Shown here one piece after another: positions 10,738-22,192 of a stretch of DNA of 64,000 nucleotides. The position numbers and the translations under genes were made by a program. How positions within the stretch are numbered: the stretch's first letter is position 1; the number at the start of each line of letters is the position of its first letter. The stretch covers positions 71,529,501 to 71,593,500 of the forward strand of contig CM056574.1 of NCBI GenBank assembly GCA_029721435.1, written 5' to 3'. The notes below the pieces were generated by a model. The model was given only the letters and a program-made list of their open reading frames with translations. It made no database searches and had not been told where the DNA came from. The DNA comes from Gymnothorax reevesii (lineage: Eukaryota > Chordata > Actinopteri > Anguilliformes > Muraenidae).

Positions 10738-13330
10738 CTTCTTCTTCTTCTTCTTCTTCTTCTTCTTTTTATTCTGCTGCGAGAACGCATTTTTGAGGGC
10801 TTTGCCATGCACGAAAACTCACAAAAATTTGACCACCCGTCAGTCGTGGTGAAAATTACAAACTATTGTTATTTAAGTGCTTGGACAAGCTCCGGTGGCT
10901 CTATAGCACCACCAAACACGCGGCCATTTTGGAACGCATTTGCTCGGATTCTCACGAAATTTTATAGAGTCATAGTAGTCATAATAAATTTTTTTGAAAA
11001 TTTTTTTGAAATTTTTTTGCCTCACAGGAAGTGAGCTATGAGCCATTTCCTGCGTTTTTTCAGATTTTACGAACACATTTTTCAGGGCCTTATTATACTT
11101 GAAAATAGACCAAACTTAGCTTATTGACTAAAAATATTAAGTTCTTTTTATTCCATATCTCATTTTGCAGTGGGTGAGACATGGTAGCTCTATAGCGCCC
11201 CCTAATACATAATTGCTTTTTTGAGGGCATCACCATGCTCGAAAACTCACAAAACTTTGCTGACATATTAAGCTGGTCATACTCTTTACTAGGATATGGG
11301 GTTTACAGATGGATGTGGCAAAATTGCATTACAGCGCCACCTAGAAAATTTCAATGAAGCAGCCCTCGCAGCATGTTTAACCTACATGAACTAAATTCGG
11401 TGGACATGTGTACTATGCCAAGACCTAAAAAAAAGTCTCTTGGTGCCATCACCTAGACTCAACAGGAAGTCCGCCATTTTTAATTGAATTTGCAAATTTT
11501 TTTAATTTTTTGCCCATCACAGACGTCGTACTTTAACGAACTCCTCCTAGAGATTTTATCCGATCAACTTAAAATTTTGCATATGACATCTAAAGACCTT
11601 GTTGATGTTAAATTGCGAAGCTTTTTTTGATTCATTTAACTTTGCATCCGTGGCCTTGCGGCGAATTTCGATGTTCCGCCATAAAAGAGGAATTTGGTTT
11701 TATGCGCATATGCTTTGTGAGATTTGCCCGAAACTTTAGAGGCTTAATAAGAGTCAACTTCTAAATATACCTATATGTTGATATTGGATTGGGTGTGGTC
11801 AGGTAGCTCCAGAGCGCCCTCTTGACACGGCCATGTTGAGTTAAAAGTGCTTGAATGTTCATGAAATTTGGTCTGATCATTACATTTGTTTTTTTGGGCT
11901 ATGCTTATTTTTTTGAAATTTTTCGGCCAAACAGGAAGTGAGCTATGAGCCATTTCCTGCGTTATTCCAAATTTTACGAACACACGTTTGAAGGCTTTAG
12001 CATACCCGAAAACTTGCAAAACTTTGCAAAAATTATAATTGTCTGATTGTCTTTAATGTGAGGCAGAAATTGGCAGTAAATGTGGCATAATGGCTCTATA
12101 GCGCCCCCAATCAGATTTTTAAAAGAATTGCCCATTTGAGGGTTTCAGCATACTCAAAAACTCACAAAATTTTGTACCATTCTAAAAACCATCATTCCTA
12201 TTACACTGATAAAAAAATACATATAGAGTTGGCAAAAATGGCATTATAGCGCCCCCTGGAAAATTTCAAATAAGCATCCCTCGCATCGTGGTTGACCTGC
12301 ATGTATGAAATTCGGTAGACATGTGGAATATGCCGATACCTAAAAAAAACTCTTTTGGTGCCATGACCAAGACTCAACAGGAAGTCTGCCATTTTTAATT
12401 GAAATTGCAAATTTTTTGGATTTTCCGCCATTCACAGGTGTCGTACTTTAACGAACTCCTCATAGAGATTTTATCCGATCAACATAAAATTTGGCAAGTA
12501 ATATCTAAAGACCTTGCTGATGTTAAATTGCGAAGCATTTTTGGATTGATACAACGGTGCATCCGTGGCGTCGCGGCGAATTTTGATGTCCCGCCATGAA
12601 ACAGGAAATTGCTTTTACTCCCACATACTTCATTCGATTTGCCTGAAACTTTCCAAACTTGATAAAATTGTCCTCCAAAGTATAAATATATGCTAATATT
12701 AGATAGTGAGTGGCCAGGTGGCTCCACAGCACCCTCTAGATACGGGCATGTTAAGTTAAAAGTGCTTGAATGTTCATGAAATTTATGGTGATCATTCCAT
12801 CAGTCATTCTGGGCAATGGTTAATTTTTTGAAATTTATTGCATAAACAGGAAGTGAGCAATGAGCTATTTCCTGTGTTTTTCCAAAATTTTACGAACTCA
12901 TGTTTTCAGGCCTTAGAAAGCTCCAAAACTTAAAAAACCTAGCAAACAGTATAAATGTCTTATTTTCTTCAATGTCATCCATCAATGAGCACTAAATATA
13001 GCATAATGGCTCTATAGCGCCCCCAGTCAGATATTTAAAAGTATTGCTCCTTTGATCGTCTTAACATACTGGAAAATTTACAAAAATCAACAGACTCATG
13101 GAGCTTGACATTACAATTACCTTGTTGTAGATTTTGCACACAGGTATGTCAAAGTGGTATTGTAGCGCCCTCTAGAAAATTTTAGCACTCCCCTCAGGAA
13201 ACCACATTGCACACAGTCTAGCAGTGCCCAATGGCTCTTAATGGACACCTGCAGCCATCAAGATTTTTCTGCCACCCCAACGTGCGCGAGGGGGGCGAGG
13301 GCCCTTTCAACGCTGCTTGCAGCTTTAATT
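10738..13330 (+). repeat. Array unit 4 (2.59 kb), no hairpin cassette
   Basis: The previous tail TTTAATT runs straight into TTC (10736-10767) with no GGGCCC cassette. The head extends to 11358, the internal module is 11359-12273 (915 bp) and the terminal module 12274-13330 (1057 bp). It is about 90 bp shorter than cassette-bearing neighbours, as expected. No coding gene seen. Confidence 0.9.
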
Positions 13331-16011
13331 AGGGCCCGAGCACCGACCGGTGCCAGGGCCCGGAACGGGTCCTGGCACCGAAGGTGCGAGGAACCTATTG
13401 TTTTTGATGGGATTTTTATTATTCTTCTTCTTCTTCTTCTTCTTCTTCTTTTTATTCTGCTGCGAGAACGCATTTTTGAGGGCTTTGCCATGCACGAAAA
13501 CTCACAAAAATTTGCCCACACGTCAGTCGTGGTGAAAATTGCAAAGTATTATTATTTTTGTGCTTGGACATGCCCCGGTGGCTCTATAGAGCCACCAAAC
13601 ACGCGGCCATTTTGGAACGCACTTGCTCGGATTCTCACAAAATTCGAAAGGGTCATAGTAGTCATCATAAATTTTTTTGTCAATTTTTTTGAAATTTTTT
13701 TGCCTTACAGGAAGTGAGCTATGAGCCATTTCCTGCGTTTTTTCAGATTTTACGAACACATTTTTGAGGGCCTTATCATTCTCGAAAACACACCTAACTT
13801 GGCTCATAGATTGAAAATATGAAGTTCTTTGATTCAATATCTCATTTGGCACTGGGTGTGTTATGGTGGCTCTATAGCGCCCCCTAATACATAATTGCAT
13901 TTTTGAGGGCATCAGCATGCTCGAAAACTCACGAAACTTTGCAATCATATTAAGCTGGTCATACTTTTTACTAGAAAGTGGGGTTTACGGATGGATATGG
14001 CAAAATTGCATTACAGCGCCACCTAGAAAATTTCAATGAAGCAGCCCTCGCAGTGTGTTTAACCTGCATGTACTAAATTCGGTGGACATGTGTACAATGC
14101 CAAGACCTAAAAAAAAGTCGCTTGGTGCCATGACCTAGACTCAACAGGAAGTCCGCCATTTTTAATTGAATTTGCAATTTTTTTTTATTTTTTGCCATTC
14201 ACAGGCGTTGTACTTTAACAAACTCCTCCTAGAGATTTTATCCGATCAACTTACAATTTCGCATATGACTTTTTAAGACCTGGTCGATGTTAAATTGCGA
14301 AGCTCTTTTGGATTCATCGAACTTTGTATCCGTGGCGTCGCGGCGAATTTCGATGTTCCGCCATGAAACAGGAAGTTAGTTTTACGCGCACATGCTTTGT
14401 GAGATTTGCGCGAAACTTCACAGGCTTAATAAGAGTCTACTTTCAAGTATACCTATATGTTGATATTAGATTGGGTGTGGTCAGGTGGCTCCAAAGCGCC
14501 CTCTTGACACGGCCATGTTGAGATAAAAGTGCTTGAATGTTCATGAAATTTGGCGTGAGAATTGCATGTGTTTTTTTGGGCAGTAATTATTTTTTTGAAA
14601 TTTTTTAACCAAACAGGAAGTGAGCTATGAGCCATTTCCTGCGTTATTCCAAATATTACGAACACAGGTTTGGAGGTATTACCATACTCAAAAACTTGCA
14701 AAACTTTGCAAAAATTTTATTTGTCTGATTGTCTTCAATTTGAGACAGAATTTGGCAGTAAATGTGACATAATGGCTCCATAGCGCCCCCAATCATATTT
14801 TTAAAAGAATTGCCCTTTTGAGGGTCTCAGCATGCTCAAAAACTCACAAAATTTTGTACAACTCTAAAGCCTGTCATTTTTATTACAATAATAAAAAATT
14901 TATATATAGGCGTGGCAAAAATGGCATTATAGCGCCCCCTGGAAAATTTCAAATAAGCAGCCCTTGCATCGTGGTTGATCAGCATGTATGAACTTCTGTG
15001 AACAAGTGGAATATCCTGAGACCTAAAAAAAAGTCTCTTGGAGCCATGACGTAGACCCAACAGGAAGTTTGCCATTTTTAATTGAAATTTCAACTTTTTT
15101 AGATTTTTCTCCATTCGCAGGTGTCGTACTTTAACGAACTCCTCCTAGAGACTTTATCCAATCAACTCAAAATTTGGCGAATAATATCTTAAGACCTTGC
15201 TGATGTTAAATTGCGAAGCTTTTTTGGATATATCGAACGATGTATCCGTGGCATTGCGGCGAATTTCGGCGTCCCGCCATGAAACAGGAAGTTGGTATAA
15301 CTCCCACATACTTTGTGGGATTAGTCTAAAACTTTCCAAACTTGATAAACTTGTCTTCCCAAGTATAAATATATGCTAATATTAGATCGGAAATGGCCAT
15401 GTAGCTCCACAGCGCCCTCTGGATACTACCATGTTAAGATAAAAGTGCTTGAATGTTCATAAAATTTGGTGTCATCATTGCATTAGTCATTCCGAGCAAT
15501 GCTTAATTTTTTGAAATTTTTTGGCCAAACAGGAAGTGAGCTATGAGCTATTTGCTGCGTTTTTCCAAATTTTTCTGAAGACACATTTTAAGGCCTTAGG
15601 ATGCTTCAAAACTTGCAAAACCTTGCACAAATTATAAATGTCTTATTTTGTTTAATATCATCCATCAGTTGGCACTAAATGTGGCATAACGGCTCTATAG
15701 CGCCCCCAATCAGATTTATAAAAGAATTGCTCTTTTGAAAGTTTAAACATGCTGGAAAATTTACAAAAATCAACACACTCATGGAGCTCGGTATTACGAT
15801 TACTTGGTTGTAGATTGTGCATAGGCATGTCAAAATGGTACCATAGCGTCCTCTAGAAAATTTTTGCACTCCCCTCAGGATACCACATTGTATGCAGTCC
15901 AGCAGTGTCCATTGGCTGTGAATGGACACCTGCACCCATCAAGATCTTGCTGCCACCCCAACGTGCACGAAGGGGGCGAGGGCCCTTTCAACGCTGCTTG
16001 CAGCTTTAATT
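13331..16011 (+). repeat. Array unit 5 (2.68 kb)
   Basis: Full cassette (core 13349-13379), TTC 13422-13450, head to 14040, internal module 14041-14956 (916 bp), terminal module 14957-16011 (1055 bp). From about 14452 onward it is the left copy of a near-perfect 2636 bp duplication; upstream of that it differs from unit 6. Confidence 0.9.
13349..13379 (+). repeat. Hairpin cassette core, canonical
   Basis: Arms GGTGCCAGGGCCCG and CGGGTCCTGGCACC, loop GAA, at the standard position between the unit 4 tail and the TTC tract at 13422. Confidence 0.9.
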
Positions 16012-17087
16012 AGGGCCCGAGCACCGACCGGTGCGAGGAACCAATTGTTTTTGATGGGATTTTTATTCTTCTTCTTCTTCTTCTTCTTCTTCTTTTTATT
16101 CTGCTGCGAGAACGCATTTTTGAGGGCTTTGCCATGCACGAAAACTCACAAAAATTGGCCCACACGTCAGTCGTGGTGAAAATTGCAAAGTATTATTATT
16201 TTTGTGCTTGGACATGCCCCGGTGGCTCTATAGCGCCACCAAACACGCGGCCATTTTGGAACGCACTTGCTCGGATTCTCACAAAATTTTGTAGAGTCAT
16301 CGTAGTCATCATAAATTTTTTTGTAAATTTTTTTGAAATTTTTTTGCCTCACAGGAAGTGAGCTATGAGCCATTTCCTGCGGTTTTTTAGATTTTACGAA
16401 CACATTTTTGAGGGTTTTATCATACTCGGAAACTCACCAGACTTGGCTCATAGACTAGAAATATTACGTTCTTTGATTCGATATCTCATTTGGCACTGGG
16501 TGTGATATGGTAGCGCCCCCTAATACATAATTGCATTTTTGAGGGCCTCAGCATGCTTGAAAACTCACAAAACTTTGCGAACATATTAAGCTGGTCTTAC
16601 TTCTTACTAGCATTTAGGGTGTACAGATGGATGTGGCAAATTTGCATTACAGCGCCACCTAGAAAATTTCAATGAAGCAGCCCTCGCAGCGTGTTTGACC
16701 TACATGTACAAAATTCGGTGGACATGTGTACTATGCCAAGACCTAAAAAAAAGTCTCTAGGTGTCATGACCTAGACTCAACAGGAAGTCCGCCATTTTTA
16801 ATTGAATTTGCAAATTTTTTAAATTTTTTGCCATTCACAGGCTTCGTACTTTAACGAACTCCTCCTAGAGATTTTATTCGATCAACTTCAAATTTTTAAT
16901 TTGACATCTTAAGACCTTGTCGATGTTAAATTGCGAAGCTTTTTTGGATTCATTGAACTTTGTATCCGTGGCGTCGCGGCGAATTTCGATGTTCCGCCAT
17001 GAAACAGGAAGTTGGTTTTACGTGCACATGCTTTGTGAAATTTGCGCGAAACTTTACAGGCTTTATAGGAGTCCACTTGCAAGTAGA
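14452..17087 (+). repeat. Left copy of a 2636 bp near-identical tandem duplication
   Basis: Sequence from about 14452 matches 17088 onward with only scattered differences that I can see, for example CATTTTTA/CATTCTTA near 14875, ATAAATG/ATGAATG near 15637, and GCTCCATAG/GCTCTAAAG near 14776. The breakpoint lies in CCTATATGTTGATATTAG, a module landmark, as expected for unequal exchange between aligned units. Boundaries are good to a few bases. Confidence 0.85.
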
Positions 17088-18647
17088 CCTATATGTTGAT
17101 ATTAGATTGGGTGTGGTCAGGTGGCTCCAAAGCGCCCTCTTGACACGGCCATGTTGAGATAAAAGTGCTTGAATGTTCATGAAATTTGGCGTGAGAATTG
17201 CATGTGTTTTTTTGGGCAGTAATTATTTTTTTGAAATTTTTTAACCAAACAGGAAGTGAGCTATGAGCCATTTCCTGCGTTATTCCAAATATTACGAACA
17301 CAGGTTTGGAGGTATTACCATACTCAAAAACTTGCAAAACTTTGCAAAAATTTTATTTGTCTGATTGTCTTCAATTTGAGACAGAATTTGGCAGTAAATG
17401 TGACATAATGGCTCTAAAGCGCCCCCAATCAGATTTTTAAAAGAATTGCCCTTTTGAGGGTCTCAGCATGCTCAAAAACTCACAAAATTTTGTACAACTC
17501 TAAAGCCTATCATTCTTATTACAATAATAAAAAATTTATATATAGGCGTGGCAAAAATGGCATTATAGCGCCCCCTGGAAAATTTCAAATAAGCAGCCCT
17601 TGCATCGTGGTTGATCAGCATGTATGAACTTCTGTGAACAAGTGGAATATCCTGAGACCTAAAAAAAAGTCTCTTGGAGCCATGACGTAGACCCAACAGG
17701 AAGTTTGCCATTTTTAATTGAAATTTCAACTTTTTTAGATTTTTCTCCATTCGCAGGTGTCGTACTTTAACGAACTCCTCCTAGAGACTTTATCCAATCA
17801 ACTCAAAATTTGGCGAATAATATCTTAAGACCTTGCTGATGTTAAATTGCGAAGCTTTTTTGGATATATCGAACGATGTATCCGTGGCATTGCGGCGAAT
17901 TTCGGCGTCCCGCCATGAAACAGGAAGTTGGTATAACTCCCACATACTTTGTGGGATTAGTCTAAAACTTTCCAAACTTGATAAACTTGTCTTCCCAAGT
18001 ATAAATATATGCTAATATTAGATCGGAAATGGCCATGTAGCTCCACAGCGCCCTCTGGATACTACCATGTTAAGATAAAAGTGCTTGAATGTTCATAAAA
18101 TTTGGTGTCATCATTGCATTAGTCATTCCGAGCAATGCTTAATTTTTTGAAATTTTTTGGCCAAACAGGAAGTGAGCTATGAGCTATTTGCTGCGTTTTT
18201 CCAAATTTTTCTGAAGACACATTTTAAGGCCTTAGGATGCTTCAAAACTTGCAAAACCTTGCACAAATTATGAATGTCTTATTTTGTTTAATATCATCCA
18301 TCAGTTGGCACTAAATGTGGCATAACGGCTCTATAGCGCCCCCAATCAGATTTATAAAAGAATTGCTCTTTTGAAAGTTTAAACATGCTGGAAAATTTAC
18401 AAAAATCAACACACTCATGGAGCTCGGTATTACGATTACTTGGTTGTAGATTGTGCATAGGCATGTCAAAATGGTACCATAGCGTCCTCTAGAAAATTTT
18501 TGCACTCCCCTCAGGATACCACATTGTATGCAGTCCAGCAGTGTCCATTGGCTGTGAATGGACACCTGCACCCATCAAGATCTTGCTGCCACCCCAACGT
18601 GCACGAAGGGGGCGAGGGCCCTTTCAACGCTGCTTGCAGCTTTAATT
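16012..18647 (+). repeat. Array unit 6 (2.64 kb), short cassette
   Basis: The cassette is the short form: GCACCGACCGGTGC runs directly into GAGGAACC, lacking the 31-base hairpin and one flanking repeat. TTC 16066-16094, head to 16676, internal module 16677-17592 (916 bp), terminal module 17593-18647 (1055 bp). In the head, the usual ATGGTAGCTCTATAGCGCC box is shortened to ATGGTAGCGCC (near 16507), a variant shared with unit 7. Confidence 0.9.
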
Positions 18648-19723
18648 AGGGCCCGAGCACCGACCGGTGCGAGGAACCAATTGTTTTTGATGGGATTTTT
18701 ATTCTTCTTCTTCTTCTTCTTCTTCTTCTTTTTATTCTGCTGCGAGAACGCATTTTTGAGGGCTTTGCCATGCACGAAAACTCACAAAAATTGGCCCACA
18801 CGTCAGTCGTGGTGAAAATTGCAAAGTATTATTATTTTTGTGCTTGGACATGCCCCGGTGGCTCTATAGCGCCACCAAACACGCGGCCATTTTGGAACGC
18901 ACTTGCTCGGATTCTCACAAAATTTTGTAGAGTCATCGTAGTCATCATAAATTTTTTTGTAAATTTTTTTGAAATTTTTTTGCCTCACAGGAAGTGAGCT
19001 ATGAGCCATTTCCTGCGGTTTTTTAGATTTTACGAACACATTTTTGAGGGTTTTATCATACTCGGAAACTCACCAGACTTGGCTCATAGACTAGAAATAT
19101 TACGTTCTTTGATTCGATATCTCATTTGGCACTGGGTGTGATATGGTAGCGCCCCCTAATACATAATTGCATTTTTGAGGGCCTCAGCATGCTTGAAAAC
19201 TCACAAAACTTTGCGAACATATTAAGCTGGTCTTACTTCTTACTAGCATTTAGGGTGTACAGATGGATGTGGCAAAATTGCATTACAGCGCCACCTAGAA
19301 AATTTCAATGAAGCAGCCCTCGCAGCGTGTTTGACCTACATGTACAAAATTCGGTGGACATGTGTACTATGCCAAGACCTAAAAAAAAGTCTCTAGGTGT
19401 CATGACCTAGACTCAACAGGAAGTCCGCCATTTTTAATTGAATTTGCAAATTTTTTAAATTTTTTGCCATTCACAGGCTTCGTACTTTAACGAACTCCTC
19501 CTAGAGATTTTATTCGATCAACTTCAAATTTTTAATTTGACATCTTAAGACCTTGTCGATGTTAAATTGCGAAGCTTTTTTGGATTCATTGAACTTTGTA
19601 TCCGTGGCGTCGCGGCGAATTTCGATGTTCCGCCATGAAACAGGAAGTTGGTTTTACGTGCACATGCTTTGTGAAATTTGCGCGAAACTTTACAGGCTTT
19701 ATAGGAGTCCACTTGCAAGTATA
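17088..19723 (+). repeat. Right copy of the 2636 bp tandem duplication
   Basis: Matches 14452-17087. It ends where CTTGCAAGTATACCCACATG (near 19710) replaces CTTGCAAGTAGACCTATATG (near 17075); beyond this the two sides diverge. Confidence 0.85.
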
Positions 19724-22192
19724 CCCACATGTTGATATTAGATTGGGTGTGGTCAGGTGGCTCCACAGTGCCCTCTTGAAACGGCCATGTTGAGATAAAA
19801 GTGCTTGAATGTTCATGAAATTTGGTGTGATCATTGCATTGTTCATGTCGAGTTATTTTAATTTTTTTGAAATTTTTTGGCCAAACAGGAAGTGAGCTAT
19901 GCGCCATTTCCTGCGTTTTTCCAAATTTTATAAACACATGTTTGGATACTTTAGGATACTCGAAATCTTGCAAAAAGTTGCACAAATTATAATTGTCTTA
20001 TTATCTTCAATTTTATATATCAATTTACACTAAATTTGGCACAATGGCTCTATAGCGCCCCCAATCAGATTTTTAAAAGAATTGCCATTTTTAGGGTCTC
20101 AGCATGTTCTAAAACTCACAAAATTTTGTAAATGTATAAAGACCATCATTCGTATTACTCTGACAAAAAACTTATATATATACATGGCAAAAATGTCACT
20201 ATAGCGCCCCCTGGAAAATTTTAAATAAGCAGCCTTCGCAGCCTGGTAAACCTACACGTATGAAATTCGGTAGACATGTGGAATATGCCGAGACCTACAA
20301 AAAATTCTCTTGGTGCCATGACCTACACTCAACAGGAAGTCCACCATTTTTAATTGAAATTGCAACTTTTTTGGATTGTTGGCCATTCACAGGTGTCGTA
20401 CTTTAACGAACTCCTCCTAGAAATTTTATCTGATCAACTTAAAATTTGGCATATGACATTGAAAGACGTCGTTGATGTTAAATTGCGAAGCTTTTTTTGA
20501 TTCATCGAACTTTGTATCCGTGGCGTCGCGGCGAATTTCGATGTTCCGCCATGAAAATGGAAGTTTATTTTATGAGCATATGCTTTGGGAGATTTACATG
20601 AAACTTTACAGGCTTAATGATAGTCTAATTCCAAATATACCTATATGTTGATATTGGAGTGGGTGTGGTCAGGTGGCTCTACAGCGCCCTCTTGACACGG
20701 CTATGTTGATATAAAAGTGCTTGAATGTTCATGAAATTTGGTCTGATCATTGCATTGGTTTTTTTGGGCTATAATTATTTTTTTGAAATTTTTCGGCCAA
20801 ACAGGAAGTGCGCTATGAGCCATTTCCTGCGTTATTCCAAATTTTACGAACACACATTTGAAGGCTTTAGCATACTTGAAAACTTGTAAAACTTTGCAAA
20901 AATTATATTTGTCCAATTGTCTTCAATTTGAGACAATAATTGGCTGTAAATGAGGCATTATGGCTCTATAGCGCCCCCAATCAGATTTTTCAAATAATTG
21001 CCTTTTTGAGGGTCTCAGCATGCTCAAAAACTCACAAAATTTTGTACAATTCTAAAGACCATCATTCCTATTACACTGATAAAAATTTACATATAGGCGT
21101 GGCAAAAATGGCATTATAGCGCCCCCTGGAAAATTTCAAATAAGTAGCCCTCGCACCGTGGTTGACCTGCATGTATGAACTTCGGTGGACTTGTGGAATA
21201 TCCTGAGCCCTAAAACAAAGTCTCTTGGTGCCATGACCTAGACCCAACAGGAAGTCCGCCATTTTTAATTGAAATTGCAACTTTTTTTGATTTTTTGCCA
21301 TTCACAGGCCTCGTACTTTAACGAACTCCTCCTAGAGATTTTATCCGATCAACTTAATATTTGGCAAGTAATATCCAAAGACCTTGCTGATGTTAAATTG
21401 CGAAGCATTTTGGATTGATGCAACGGTGTATCCGTGGCGTCGCGGCGATTTTTGATGTCCCGCCATGAAACAGGAAATTGCTTTTACTCCCACATACTTC
21501 GTTCGATTTGCCTGAAAGTTTCCAAGCTTGATAATATTTTCCTCCAAAGTATAACTATATGCTAATATTAGATAGGGAGTGGCCAGGTGGCTCCACGACG
21601 CCCTCTAGATACGGCCATGTTAAGTTAAAAGTGCTTGAATGTTCTTGAAATTTGGGGTGATAATTGCATTAGTCATTCTGGGCGATGGTTAATTTTTTGA
21701 AAATTATTGCATAAACAGGAAGTGAGCTATGAGCTATTTCCTGCGTTTTTCCAAATTTTACGAACTCATGTTTTCAGGCCTTAGAATGCTCCAAACCTTA
21801 AAAAACCTAGCAAACATTATAAATGTCTTATTCTCTTCAATGTCATCCATCAATTAAATATGGCATAATGGCTCAATAGCGCCCCCAGTCAGATATTTAA
21901 AAGTATTGCCTCTTTGATCGTCTAAACATATTGGAAAATTTACAAAAATCAACACACTCATGGAGCCTGACATTACGATTACCTTTTTGTAGATTTTGCA
22001 CACAGGCATGTCAAAATGGTATCGTAGCGCCCTCTAGAAAATTTTTGCACTCCCCTCAGGAAACCACAATGCACACAGTCTAGCAGTGCCCAATGGCTCT
22101 TAATGGACACCTGCACCCATCAAGATCTTGCTGCAACCCCAACGTGCACGAGGGGGGCGAGGGCCCTTTCAACGCTGCTTGCAGCTTTAATT
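18648..22192 (+). repeat. Array unit 7 (3.55 kb), short cassette
   Basis: Short cassette with AACCAATTG as in unit 6, TTC 18702-18730, head to 19312, internal modules 19313-20228 (916 bp) and 20229-21143 (915 bp), terminal module 21144-22192 (1049 bp). A clean example of the three-module class. Its first internal module closely resembles those near 29001 and 32262. Confidence 0.9.

Noticed and set aside
10719..10740. Helitron 3' end (hairpin near the terminus)
   Set aside because: The hairpin has only 5 pairs, no CTRR follows at the proper distance, and no Rep/helicase sequence is present.
10736..10767. Coding homopolymer (Leu, Ser or Phe repeat) in a protein
   Set aside because: A TTC tract is open in all three frames on this strand, so open frames through it carry no weight.
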